This document shows positions 1-11,530 of a stretch of DNA of 64,000 bases, one piece after another (the first letter of the stretch is position 1; every line of letters starts with the position of its first letter). The stretch covers positions 67,465,666 through 67,529,665 of the forward strand of contig JAVIAB010000092.1 in assembly GCA_032433765.1 (NCBI GenBank), read 5' to 3'. The position numbers and the translations under genes were made by a program. This DNA is from Megaustenia siamemsis (taxonomy: Eukaryota > Mollusca > Gastropoda > Stylommatophora > Ariophantidae). The notes below the pieces were generated by a model that was given only the letters and a program-made list of their open reading frames with translations, searched no databases and was not told the origin of the DNA.

Positions 1-36
<36 letters not shown>
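1..36. repeat. (TA)n(GA)n microsatellite
   Basis: A short TA run passes into a GA run at the window edge. It is a simple repeat with no coding signal. Confidence 0.9.
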
Positions 37-1382
37 AATGGCTAGAAAATTTGAATGATTGCATTTCTGAGATATTTTCATTAAAAGCATATGTAAACTT
101 TGGTAGAATTCTTCAATTCTGCTAGTTGTATATGTCATTTTGTAATGTCAACATGATTTTATTTGTCGAATCTTCGTTTGATAAACTAATTCGTTATTTA
201 TATTATTTTTAACACAGTATTTCATTGTTTTTGCGCATTGTGGCAATGGAGATATTCGGTTTAGCAGTAGACATTTCTCGTGTTTTTATACGTATAAATT
301 GATACTCATAGAAGCACACTTGTGATGATGTATACGTCATTCCTTGTTGTCGAAGGTAGGATTGTGACACGCAGTTCTAAGAAAGTTGTAGGTAGTTATT
401 TAAAAGTATTATAATCGGACTGGAAGTTTATTGCTGGCTGCAGTTTGGCTGATAGTATACTCGTTCTGGGCGTTTCACGAGTCTTTAGGATCATAATGCC
501 ACAGACGAAAGTAACCCATGAGCTATCCACATGGGTGAGTTCACCTTAGATTGTTTAGAGAATAAAGAGTGACTTCTGATTTGTTTGAAACACATTTAAC
601 TGTTATCAGAAGCGCTTTCTTAGGCTAGTGTTTGTTGCACGGCTGTATGTTGATTAAATGAATTAATGCATTAATTAGTCTATTGTTTAGACCCGTGTGG
701 CTACCGGAGTCCTCACGGTGAGGGAAGAAAAGGATATAGCTACTGTTACCTGCCACGCATGACGCAAGAGGCGCCGAAGGATGTTTGGAGTCGTCGCATT
801 TGCAGTCGAGTGTACGGAGCGATCTTGTCAATGGAATTGATAGATCCATTAAGGAAGTGCTGTGACAAGTGGTGTGGCGGATATAGGGTGTTCCTGACTG
901 CAGAGCACTGGTTCCATGGATAGGATAGGATATGATAGGATAGGATGTTGAACTTAGTATCATCGAGGCTGTTGTTTAGGCCTCTGCGAGTACAAAGTGA
1001 ATAATTACTTTGAGTCATACGACTGCCTGAAATATATAATATATTGTACGTGGATTGCTTAAAACAAATCCAACTTATTTATATAATATTTACTGTAGTG
1101 GTTGGACCGAAAGTGCTATCCAGTCTAGTACTTGATTTAAAGAAAACTTAGCAGTGAAGACAATAGTAGATGTTTTAGAAAGTTACCTGAATGACAAAAA
1201 AGAACATGGTAGAAGAGTTTATAGAGTGGACTGAATGACAAGAAAGAAGATTGTAACTTTTTTTTTTTTTTTATCGCCTAGATTACAAGTAAAGAACATT
1301 GAAATCACCTTCTAAACTGTGGCTTGAATTACAAGAAAGATCACTGCAATAGACCTTGAAATGTGATCTGAATCGCCAATAA
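37..1382. other. No recognised feature, AT-rich
   Basis: I see no gene or transposon here. Around 915-945 there is a short run of GGATA-like pentamers. Open frames in this stretch are short and without known motifs. Confidence 0.5.
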
Positions 1383-1560
1383 ATAACAGTCATTTTCTTC
1401 TTAGTCCTCTGAACTCCGGTCCGAGCATAAGGCACCCACAAAAGATCTCCACCCAATCCGGTCTGGAGCATGAATAGACAACTCTCGCCAGGACCTGCCA
1501 GCCTCTTTCATTTCATCATGTATGGTTCGTCGCCATGTCATCAATGGTCTGCCTCTACTT
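1383..1560 (-). pseudogene. LINE reverse transcriptase, extreme C-terminal relic
   Basis: Read on the minus strand, this encodes the tail found at the C-terminus of many RTE/CR1-like non-LTR retrotransposons. There is a GRPLMTWRRTI-type basic stretch, then EMKEAG, then DRIGWRSFVGALC. No reverse transcriptase core is present, so this is a 5'-truncated insertion or relic. Such dead-on-arrival LINE ends are common in invertebrate genomes. I recognise it by the tail motif only; the clade assignment is uncertain. Confidence 0.65.
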
Positions 1561-1971
1561 CGTTTGTCAGGTGGTGTTCATGTTAATGATATGTTAGATG
1601 CCTAAATAACAGTCTAATGTTCTTTTAACAGTGGCTCTAGTCACAAATAATATTGCGACCAACAATATAAAGGTGGGATGCCTGGCAGAAAATAGCATTG
1701 AAGTTTACTTTTAAATTGCGACAAGAGTGTGAAATATATACTCACAGTAAAATATAATATAGTTGACGTTCTAAAGAGATGTTCGATGCACACACAAGAC
1801 AAAATTGCAGTTGTCTCGCTGAAAAATGGACTGATGCACAGAAAACATATTGTAATTGACTCTTTAAAATTTGATCTAAATAACAAGAAAAGATTATAAC
1901 TAATGTTTACAAAATGAATGACACGAAGGAGTGCTGTAGTTGCGTTATAAGCGTGACATGAATGATCAAAA

Positions 1972-2008
<37 letters not shown>

Positions 2009-3230
2009 AAAAAAAAAAATTTCTTATGATCATTTTGTAGAATAAAAAAATAAAGAAAATAACTGCCGTTTTTGTAATTCATTTTCATCGAATTTGACGA
2101 GCATGATGATTATAATATATGAAGTCATATTTGTGACCTACAAAAAACACGCGAAAGTAAAACACGATTTTTTTTTGCTACATTCTTTATTATCGTTTGC
2201 TCAATTTATGTGATGTATTAACATTTGTTTACTTTTTGTATACACACATTCTAGACATTGTGTATTACTGATATACACACCCTTGCTCATCTAATCGAAA
2301 CAAAGCATGAGAACATCAAAGAAAAAGTTTTAAATAAAAAGAATAATGACAAACTCAAATCAGTGACCTCCAAACTTCGTTGTCTCCTGGACGAAGAAAT
2401 GTCTTTCATTACTGAAAACAACTTTTCTTTTCAGTCTTTTTCAGTCCGGTTCTTTTATTTACTTCCCCACTAGACCTTCAACTCTTTTTCACTGGTCTAT
2501 GGGCTTTGGGGTCTACCTCCAAGAGGCACTTTTTGAACGATGGATAAACTAGTTGCTATTCTTTTAGCCCAAAAATAAGATTTTAAAGCATCACTGGTTT
2601 TTTTTCTATATACTTTTACTCTTTCCATTATCAAGTATGCGTCATCTGTCTGTGTAGTTTTCCTATTTCGGAAGAAACATGTACCTTTCCGTTTCTACAT
2701 AACATACACTATTTCATTCTTTATTTTGATAACACGGCTGACAGAGGGGTATATTTCATTCCCTAAATTCGCCATACAACAATTACTGTGTTTTACTATC
2801 TTTAGTCTCTGAAAGGTGTTCGGGTCAGAGTTATAATCAACTTTTAAGTATTAAAAATATTAGTGTTTTTTTTCCCCGTCTTTACCGTAATTTGAATTTA
2901 CTTTGGCCTTATTCTTCTAGAAATAGGCCAGCGTTTATCCATTCAGTCACCTGCTCTCCTTTGCTTACAAAAATGCATTAATTAAATACGATCTCCACTT
3001 CATCCCTCTTACACTCTGTGGTTAGTTAGTAGTATTTGGGTAGTTTAGTGTAGCTAGTATTAGATCTCACTTGTCTGTGGATCAGCTTAACCACTGACAC
3101 ATGATGCTCCTGCTCGAAGTTTTCACTCCGTCATATTCTGGGTTTTTTCCACCTCCATCTCTGTGTTATTTTCATCACTTTGTATATCTATATATGTCTG
3201 TATATATATATATGTGTGTATGTATGTATA
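1561..3230. other. No recognised gene; AT-rich with an (AT)n run near 1,977-2,004
   Basis: Only a TA microsatellite and AT-rich DNA are seen. The frame at 2,258-2,473 is lysine-rich, matches no family I know and is probably spurious. Confidence 0.5.
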
Positions 3231-3243
3231 TATATGTATATGT

Positions 3244-3497
3244 AAAAAGTAAAGTACCGCCGTCAGGCCAAGTGGCGTATAGGGAATATGGTGTTAGTGA
3301 CCATAAATTTTACAGACCTTCAGCACATGATTTTTGGGGTAATGTGGTCGGTATTACGCCCGTGCTACTTTACTTTCCCGGAAAAAAATCCGGTACCCAT
3401 TAAAGGCTGGGTGAACCGGTAGCCGTCGGATGGGATCGAACACTACCTCTTATCCTTTGTGGTCCAGTTCACTAACCACTGAGCTATCGCGGCTCCC
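3244..3497 (-). mobile_element. tRNA-derived SINE (family A), copy 1
   Basis: On the minus strand it opens with a tRNA-like head carrying an A box (TAGCTCAGTGGTTAGTGAAC) and a B box resembling GGTTCGATCCC, followed by a unique body of about 180 bp ending in a T-rich tail. A perfect 13-bp target-site duplication, TATATGTATATGT, lies at 3,231-3,243 and 3,498-3,510. The same family occurs at 19,965 and 42,622. Pol III transcription from the internal promoter and LINE-driven insertion are established for such SINEs; the partner LINE is unknown. Confidence 0.92.
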
Positions 3498-3507
3498 TAT
3501 ATGTATA

Positions 3508-3510
<3 letters not shown>

Positions 3511-3558
<48 letters not shown>

Positions 3559-4084
3559 TATAACATAATATATAAAGTCCCGAATGACACAGAGTAACCC
3601 AGACTGAGGATAATTTATGAAGGATGCAGGAATGTCTCGTGGAAAGCAACATAGTTCGGCCGCTAGCATCAGATATAAACGTAAATGACGTGAATTAAAT
3701 ATTGGTCATCCAGTACAGTCACTTTATACACATTTCTGCTTCATTTCTATAAGATTAATTAATTTTTTTTTCTATAAGATTAATTAATTTTGTTCATAAA
3801 ATGTAATTCTACAAGGGAAAAATGCTGAAATGGTACAATATCAAACTGTACCATTACATTTTTTTTTTTTTTTTTTTTTTGGGGGGGGGGGAGGGGAAGG
3901 TGTTCACCACTCTAGTTGACCTAACGAACTTCATCTTATTTTTTTAAGTTTGGTTTTCATGGTAGGAAAAAGAAGAAAAAAGTCTAATTAAATTAATGTA
4001 ACCAATCCGGGCGCCAAGACGTCACTCTAGCCACAACGCTTACTGCATGCGTCAGGAACGGCGAGCAACAGAGCTGATCAAGAC
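3511..4084. other. Simple repeats only
   Basis: A (TA)n run sits near 3,520-3,554 and a poly-T run followed by poly-G near 3,860-3,891. A short duplication of TATAAGATTAATTAATTTT-like sequence is at 3,740-3,795. I see no gene. Confidence 0.6.
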
Positions 4085-4290
4085 TCTGCTCTACCTCGTA
4101 GCGGTGCTCCTGAAAACTGTCTATCTAATGTAACCGAGAAAGTGTGGCTCTAAGAGAGAAGACAACCCGATGTACAATAAGTCCTTGTTGAAGTCGGATG
4201 TGTTGGGTCGAAAAGTGCAAATAAATCGAAATACATCGCATCTACGCCCATTTAGCGTCCCTTTGGAGCAGGGGTGGCGAAGAGCACTAT
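4085..4290 (+). repeat. Diverged dispersed repeat related to 30.4-30.7 kb
   Basis: The segment around AAGTCGGATGTGTTGGG and its flanks align by eye with the reverse complement of about 30,420-30,660. More weakly they align with the 3' part of the GA-tailed retroposon copies (around 20.45 and 28.67 kb, minus strand). Frames resemble K-S-D-x-L-G-R. The family is not identified. Confidence 0.45.
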
Positions 4291-4889
4291 TTATTCCTTT
4301 GAGTCACCTTGTGACGGTCAGATTGGAGGAATTTAATCAGTCTTAATGCTCCTCGCCAGTCTTAATGTTAAATAGTGCAATTTGGAGATAGTGGCAAAAG
4401 TCTTTAATATTACAACCATAAATGTAAGAATGGTGGCTTATACTTTGGTTATCACAAGGAAGAAGTTCGGATTGAGTTCATACGCAAAGAATATTATAGG
4501 CCAGCTCAAGTGGACTAAATAGTTTCATGTTCAAGGTGAATATGTTTGTTGACAGGTCATTACAGCGGGAGAAGGAGTAGGGAATTGCTGAGTATATTAT
4601 GCAGACATACATCATTGAGACACCATGTTCAACGTAGACGTTTTATTTTTCAAAAACATTTGATTAAATATACAGTCCCTATTCTCAGAGAATCAGGTGA
4701 TTACCTATAAAAGCACCTTATAAAGTGGGGCTATCATAAAGTCACCGGACTATACTATGACGTAACAACTTGACATATTCACGCGAAAATCTAAACGTTA
4801 AAGCTTCGAAGTTTACTTAGTCTGTGTCACCTTGGATCATGCTGTCTATTCGTTGTAAACTTCTACACGTTTTTTTTCGACTTACGCGT

Positions 4890-5195
4890 AGGCCGCTACT
4901 GCGATGTTTGACAAATTGGACTAAAGTGTTTGCATTAAATTTTAGGTGAATTTCGGCAAATCTGCTACTGAGACCCTCCAAATACTTCTGCATGCCTTAG
5001 TGAAGATTATGTAGGTCGAAAACAGGTCTTTGATTTTTGGTCCGTTTTGATTTATGACATTTTTAGCAGAGTATTAGGTCTGTTCAAAATGACGAGCGAT
5101 GATGGCATTAAGTCACCATCATAACACCAGAAGACGTTGGGAAAAATATTCGTGAACTGACCCACAGAAATCGCTCGTGAACTGCCGAGGCCCGA
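4890..5195 (+). pseudogene. Mariner transposase, N-terminal relic
   Basis: The plus strand shows a mariner-type N-terminal helix-turn-helix region broken by several stops. It reads FGKSATETLQ, then a degenerate linker. A segment resembling PE(N/D)VxK-IRELTHRNR follows in a shifted frame. In intact mariners this region binds the terminal repeats. The catalytic part is missing and LINE sequence starts directly after. It is an old, dead fragment, unrelated in preservation to the intact mariner at 51.8 kb. Confidence 0.6.
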
Positions 5196-6420
5196 AAGGT
5201 AAGTAAAGAATTGTGGAGCTGTTCCCTGCCAGTCGTCTTCGTAAGAGGCGACTAAGGAGGGGCGTCGGTCTGGTTATCCTGTACTGTAAAAACATAAGTT
5301 ATAAATACTCCACAAACTTGGACAAATCAAAGAAAGTGGGAAACAAATTAATCCGCCATCCAGGAAAGATAAGTACTCATTGTCTAAGAGATGTATGACA
5401 CAATCTGGAGAAAGCCGCAAGGAGTCCGGGTCTCTGACTCACCATTTTTCTACCAGAAAATCTTCCAGGTTTGGCACTTGGAATGTACGTACTTTAAATG
5501 AGCAAGGTAAGCTGCACAAGCAGCGGCAGAAATGGAATATATGTATATATTCGAATGGAAGGGCGGACGGACGGACACACAAACGGATATTATATAGGAA
5601 TCAGTGAAAAAAATTATAACGGCAGAAAGAATAAACTTAACCACAGGAGATATGATTTTATCATCAGGACACCAGGAACCTGGAGCACAACATAGGGTTG
5701 GGTGACTTCATTGTTATCAAGAGACGCTAATAGAATGGGAAGCAGTAGGGTTAAGATTAATAAGAGCAACATTTAAAACAGCAAAAGACCAAATAAAAAA
5801 TGCATATTATCCAATGCTATACACCAACCAATGATAAATAAGAATTAGTTAAAGATAGTTTTCATAAAATAGAGAAAGATATAATCTTGATGAGGGACCT
5901 AAACACAAAAGTAGGAACATACAATCGAGGCTTTGAAGAGTTGATGAGAAAACATAGTCTAGGTGGAAAAAATGAGAACAAAGATATTCGTGAACATTTG
6001 TACCTTTAATCAAATGAGTATAGGAGAAACAATATTTCAATATCAAAGAATACATAATAGTCTGAGAGATAAGATCAGAAATGAAGAACTGAGAAAAAAG
6101 CTAGGAATAGCCCCCGCCATAGAATATATAAGGAAGCAACAGATAAAATGGTTTGGCCACGTGACAAAGCAGAAAGAACAAAACACAACACAACGAGCCT
6201 TCAACAAACGTTGTGAGAACACCAGAACCAAGGGTCGACCACGAAAAAGTTGGATGGATGGAATATTAGAAGCACTAGGAAACATAACTGCAGCAGCGGC
6301 GAACAGAAGAGCAAAAGACTGCAAATTATATCTTCCCTCGACGCTGAAAGGCAGATGAGGAAGGAAAGAAGAAGAAGAAGAGGAAGGAAAGAAGAAGAAC
6401 GAATACATAAAGCTAGATTA
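5196..6420 (+). pseudogene. Non-LTR retrotransposon with deleted RT core
   Basis: An endonuclease start (FGTWNVRTLNEQGK near 5,470-5,515) is followed by frameshifted endonuclease remnants. These include a DLNTKVGTYN stretch near 5,895-5,930, which corresponds to the GDxNAKVG catalytic region. At about 6,055 the sequence jumps to the reverse transcriptase C-terminus: RDKIRNEELRKKLGI, then KWFGHV, then GRPRKSWMDGI. Motifs A-C are absent, so this is an internally deleted LINE. The 44.2-44.7 kb relic belongs to the same family, since both carry LRDKIRNEELRKKLGI. Confidence 0.72.
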
Positions 6421-8140
6421 AGTACTGGTGTCACTAGATCTGTTGACATACTTGTAGTCTATACTGCATTGCATAATTTGTAACAATTTGGGAACCCGGT
6501 GGCCCGAACATGGTTGAAAATATTAAAATATATATATATATAAACATAATTTCCCATGCTGACTTTTCTTGCGACATTCATTCCCCCTCTCATCAACATG
6601 ATTTTTTTTCCCTAAAGGTATTATAGTTTCTATAAAGCACTGTAAGTCCCTCTTTCAAACTTTCCAAACAAGCAAGTGAATAATTGACAGAAATGTAATA
6701 TGACAGTCAAGAATACAAAAGAGACCAGATGCTTCAATAATTATGAAGACATTTCTTTAGAAAGCGTTTAGAAAATGAAGTAAAAAAGCGGTACCAAAGA
6801 TTATTAGAATAAAAGACAAAACTAGCGAGAAAAAAATTAATGGCGGGCTGGATATTGTCCTAAATGGCAGACAAATTACAACATATAATAAAAATGCAAC
6901 TTCACATAGAGAAAAATGAGAGCATCACAATAAAGATAAAGTAAATTAATAATATGACAATAAGAAAAGCAATTTAGATTAGAAAAATACAAGTAACAAT
7001 TTAGACACATAAAATAATAATACACAAAACGTCATGTCGTTTTTGCAAGACAATAATTTGCTGATATTTTACTAATTGTGATCATCATGATAATTTCCAT
7101 AGACAAGGAGGTGAGAGAAAGAGTGGTGGTAGAGAGAACAATTATGTAATGATTTGCTTCACGAAATACACAACAACTCGAGAGGAGATATAGAGGATGA
7201 ATTTTTATACAAGCCATGACACTGTTGTTTTTAGCTAAAATTTCAATTGCTTTGATTTATTCATCATTTCAGAATAAGAACAAATAAATTAATTCATTTT
7301 ATATCACAATAAATTGACGTTGAAGTTTATATTTGGTAGTTTCCTGGATATTGCCTGTAAGTAAATTGTATACTTGTCAACTCTGTAAAAAACTATTTTT
7401 ACACTGCTTTGGATACTTATTTTAATAAGCGCACACAATAACTAAAATGGCGCTAAAATTCAGAATAATTATTTTAAATATAATTTTAAAATATTACTGT
7501 GCGTAACTAAAATGCAATAACTTAAATAAAAACATCACAAATGCAGCGGAGAGAAATCATAATAACATATATACTGTGTACTGTCAAGACCGTAGATGAT
7601 TACTATTTATCGCAACCTCTATAATAATACACGCACAGTTTCCTCATCCTCTGTGAAGGAGACTCCTTGGCTACATATTGCTGTCCTCTGGGCAGCTTAG
7701 GATTTCTTTAGTGTATTGTAAATTTATTATAACAAATACTTTGAAATAAAATATTTTTTTAAGAAAAAAGGATTCGGTAAAATAGGCTAAAAACAAAATC
7801 TCCAACGCGAACAATAGAAAAAAAGTAAGAAGCCTAAAAAAAAAACCAGAAAAAAAACAGCTAAATTTATGGAAACCGAGTAACAGGAAATAAGGTCCGA
7901 ATATTGTGTGAATTCAAACGACTATACAGACATATATCAAATTTACTACAATTCCGAGTTGTTCGACTAAAGAGGCATAAACAAAATTGGGATATCAGGG
8001 TTCCACTGTATCAGAAAACAGACTATTAATTTCAGATAGCTTAATGATAGCCTATACCATATTATTATAATCTTAATGTTGTTATATAAAGTTCGTGACC
8101 GTCCTGCCCTGTTCAGCAACTTTCGTTGCTGGATCGTAAT
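6421..8140. other. No recognised feature, AT-rich
   Basis: Nothing beyond AT-rich intergenic DNA is visible. Short frames have no family signature. Confidence 0.5.
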
Positions 8141-9100
8141 TAGTATACAATGTTCCAACTGGTTATTATTTAGGCGTAAATTAACAAAGATATATAGCAG
8201 GCGCATTTCGCGCGAAATGTACACGAGAGACAAGGGGAGTTAACCATGACCGCGCGTGTCCGGATGTTGACCTCTAGTCCCAGTGACCCCGGAAGTGACC
8301 TGTTTATGTCTGAGGTATGCTGACTTTGGAGTTCTTTATATACTTGAGCGATAGTGATAGGTTAGTAGATTATACAACATCAATGAAAAACAATAGCATT
8401 AAATATAAAACAGAAAGCAAAAGATATACTTTATTCTTTTATTATCTCAATAGGTGTATAACATACAGTGGATATTACATAACATTACAAACATATTTAG
8501 TATACGAAGTAAATATATAGTACAAGGATAACATTTATTTATAGCTATGTAGTTGGATGTCCGCTTAGCTCTATGTCACAAATGTGATATAAGGGGTGAA
8601 ACTGTTAGAGGTTCCTGGGTAGTCTAAGCTGGTAGTGTAAAGAGTTAAATATCTAGAGGCGTAGTCGAGACGTTATCATCAGCTACATTTCTTTTTATAT
8701 AGAAATAGGAAAGAGCATTTCTTGTTTGACTGTAGGAAAATATGGAATTATTTAAGACTTTGAAACCTACATTTTTCCCACCCTTAGCCTTTTGCGTGGC
8801 GAGAACCTCTAAAAACATATCTTTATCTAATTTGTTGTGTTGCTTGCTTAACCCTTTACAACTGATTTTATCATAATCCCCACTACAATGGTACGTCTTA
8901 CTACATAAGCTAACAAGAGCTGTCCCTTCGTACTCTAGTTTAAAAAGCCCGGGCGTTCGTTTGGTGTACGCTTTAACACCCTTACAGTTTATACAGTCTG
9001 TCTTGCTAAAATGTTCATCGCAAAACTCGGCGGGAAACCAGTCTTTATATACACTATTAAACTCATCCCGCAGACCTGACTTAACTATATCCTTCAACTT

Positions 9101-10618
9101 CTATCTATCTATTGACCTTTCGAGCCGTAACCGGCCCATAGGGCGTAGACCAAGATACACCTCCTATATGGATTTTTTTGTTCTAGCAGTTTTCTTTTAA
9201 AGATATTTTATCAAATCTCGCCATCTGTCTCTGTTCTGTGCAAGCAGTTCTATCTCATTGAGGGAGCCGACTCCTGCTGCTCTTGCCTCTCTCATCAATG
9301 TTCTTCTCAGTGTCTCCCTGGGTCTTCCTCTTTTTCTTTTACCTGTTGTTTCCCATATGAGGGCTTGCTTTGCTATTCGGTTATTATCTCTTCTCATCAC
9401 ATGTCCAACGTATGACCATCGTCTTTTCTTTATTACTGAAGATATTAGTGGTTGATTGGCGATTTCTCTAATTTCCTCATTTGTTTTGAATTCGTTCCAT
9501 GCTATACCAAGTATTTTCCTTAGACATTTATTTTCAAATGCGTTCAACTTTGTTTCTATATCTCTTGTTGTTTTCCAGCTTTCACACGCATACGTAAGGG
9601 TTGATAGTACATTTGATTTGAATAGCCTAAGTTTTGTGTTTGTGCTGATAAGTTTTGATTTCCACAACTTTTCAAGGCTTCTGAAAGACATTGCTGCTTT
9701 AGCTATTCTGATTTTAATTTCTTTGCTCGTATCCCCTTCTCGATCAATGTGACTTCCAAGATAGATAAAGTGATCGATCTCTTCTACTGGTTTGTTTTCC
9801 ATGTATATTTTGTCACCTGTTGGAATTAAACTAGTCATGACTTTAGTCTTTTCATGATTGATCTCAAGCCCAATTTTGCTGGCTATTGATGATAGTTCTT
9901 TTGTGTTTTCCTGCATCGTTTTTATCTGACTGCTGATGAGGACTATGTCATCAGCAAAGTCGAGGTCCTCCAAATGGTCTCCTTGTATCCATTCGATGCC
10001 TTTATTACCAGTGCAGCATTTCTTCATTATGAAGTCCATAACAATTCCAAATAACAAGGGCGATAAAATACATCCTTGTTTAACCCCAGTTTCTATTGGG
10101 AAACATTCGCTCAGTCCTTCCTCTGTTCGAACTGCACATGTGTAACCATCATACATGTCTTTGATAATATTTATGATTTTTGATGGTAAACCATATTGCT
10201 TCAGAATTTTCCACAAAGAATCTCTATGAATACTATCAAATGCTTTTTTGAAGTCGATGAAGTTAAGTACAAAAGGTTTTTGCTTTTCAATGTGTTCCTC
10301 CAATATAAGTCGTAGAGTGAAAATGTGGTCAATACAGCTTCTCCCTTTTCTAAACCCAGCCTGTTCTTCACGCATTACTGTATCTATTGAATCCTGTATT
10401 CTATTTAGGATGATTTTGCAGAATAACTTTGAGGCAACTGACAAAAGTGTCACGCCTCTCCAGTTGTTACAATCTCTAAGATTGCCCTTTTTGGGATCTT
10501 AACAATGATTCCTTTTTTCCATTTATGAGGCGTCTTCTCTGTTTTCCAAATGATGTTGAACATTTTTTGGAGATGTATTAGATTATGGCTATCAATTGCC
10601 TTGAGGATCTCAGCTGTT
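9101..10618 (-). mobile_element. 5'-truncated non-LTR retrotransposon with 5-bp TSD
   Basis: The insertion splits the left arm between AACTT at 9,096-9,100 and AACTT at 10,619-10,623, as shown by comparison with the uninterrupted right arm. On the minus strand it begins inside the RT coding region, so it is 5'-truncated. It ends in a short GATA-like repeat (ATAGATAGATAG). This is typical target-primed insertion with a microsatellite 3' end. The arm comparison gives unusually exact ends. Confidence 0.93.
9197..10540 (-). CDS. Reverse transcriptase (LINE ORF2, 5'-truncated)
   Basis: The main frame, 9,197-10,453, is 418 residues. RT palm motifs are intact by eye: FIDFKKAFDS at about 65-74 (motif A aspartates), TGVKQGCILSPLL at 122-134 (motif B), and the catalytic FADD box at 166-169. 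A C-terminal region with CLRKILGI and RKRGRPRETL follows, as in RTE/CR1-like elements. Upstream codons (WKKGIIVKIPK) lie in another frame; a one-base loss in an A-run near 10,495 shifts the frame. The endonuclease domain is missing because of 5' truncation, so it is not autonomous. It is better preserved than the other LINE relics here, which suggests a young insertion. The start at 10,453 is only the first methionine after the shift and is not the native start. Confidence 0.88.
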
Positions 10619-11530
10619 AACTTAGGTGCACATAAATCCAAGTATAAACTATCAGTATCTGTTTCACTTAACTGAAAGTTGGACCTATCTACAAACTTAT
10701 CTTAGAACTCGAAATAAAAATCTAACATACGAAGTTTTGCATATTGATAGACGAAGAAACCGATTTGTAGGGGTATTTACCTTACCGCCAGTGTAACACA
10801 TTAATAACATTGAATATCAATTTCAAAAAGACTTGAAATATCTACTTTTTAAAGAACCAATAAGATAAACACATGAAAAACGAAGGAATAATACACGCGA
10901 CAAGGCTTAACATACGTACTTTATACACATCACCATTAATACAACTGAAATTCCTTTAATGATAACCTATCACATCGTTATGAGCTAAGAGAAAAACAGA
11001 AAAAAAAATATTTAAACTTACATCATAAAAATAGATCCACAACACAGACCGGTAGACTGAACAGTACTATGAAAATAAACTTCCGTGAATCAATCGCGCT
11101 TATAACAAGAAGTTTCACATGCGACTAGTTTAAATATAATCTGGTAAATAAAAAGTTGGACGACACTATTCCACTCTCGACTAACATCTAGGCTAACCAA
11201 TCAGAGAAGAGGATTTCTATTGGACACCCATCAACGAAATAACTGACCTTTAGATTAACCAATCAGAGAAGAGGATTTCTATCGGACACCCCACCAACGA
11301 AATGACTGGCCTCTGGATTAACTAATCAGAGAAGAGGACTACTTTTATCGTGATAACTGACCTCATTTTCCACTTGAAGTGCTGTCGAGTCTGACGCATG
11401 GGTTACTTTAAAGCGATTCGGTCCTGATACAATCCACCTGTCGGGTCATTGGTGGGGGAAATAATTCATGTGGCGGGTTACTTGAACGCGCTTTGACCCC
11501 TGATGTAATACCAGAGGAGTTCCATGACAG

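Larger units (their letters stand above)
8645..10779 (-). pseudogene. Family B DNA polymerase C-terminus, left copy, split by LINE
   Basis: This is the mirror of the right-arm copy. It reads from about 10,779 (IPLQIGFFVYQ-type start) through a motif C region (ETDTDS) and is interrupted at 10,618/9,101 by a LINE. It resumes at 9,100 and ends at 8,645. Besides the insertion it carries an in-frame TAA at 10,702-10,704 where the right copy has a leucine codon, so it is dead on two counts. The distal part, 8,645-9,097, is identical in protein to the right copy, including a cysteine-rich segment and the SKTYHC thumb motif. It could never be a full enzyme because the exonuclease domain and motifs A and B are absent. 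Confidence 0.82.
8141..11530 (-). repeat. Left inverted-repeat arm (LINE-interrupted)
   Basis: After removal of the LINE this arm is about 1.87 kb and mirrors 15,850-17,716 with only scattered substitutions and small indels. Differences seen include a premature stop at 10,702-10,704 and a C/S exchange next to the polymerase motif. Near-identity suggests recent formation or ongoing homogenisation. Confidence 0.9.

Noticed and set aside
2258..2473. Small coding gene
   Set aside because: No conserved motif, no neighbouring exon, composition like the background.
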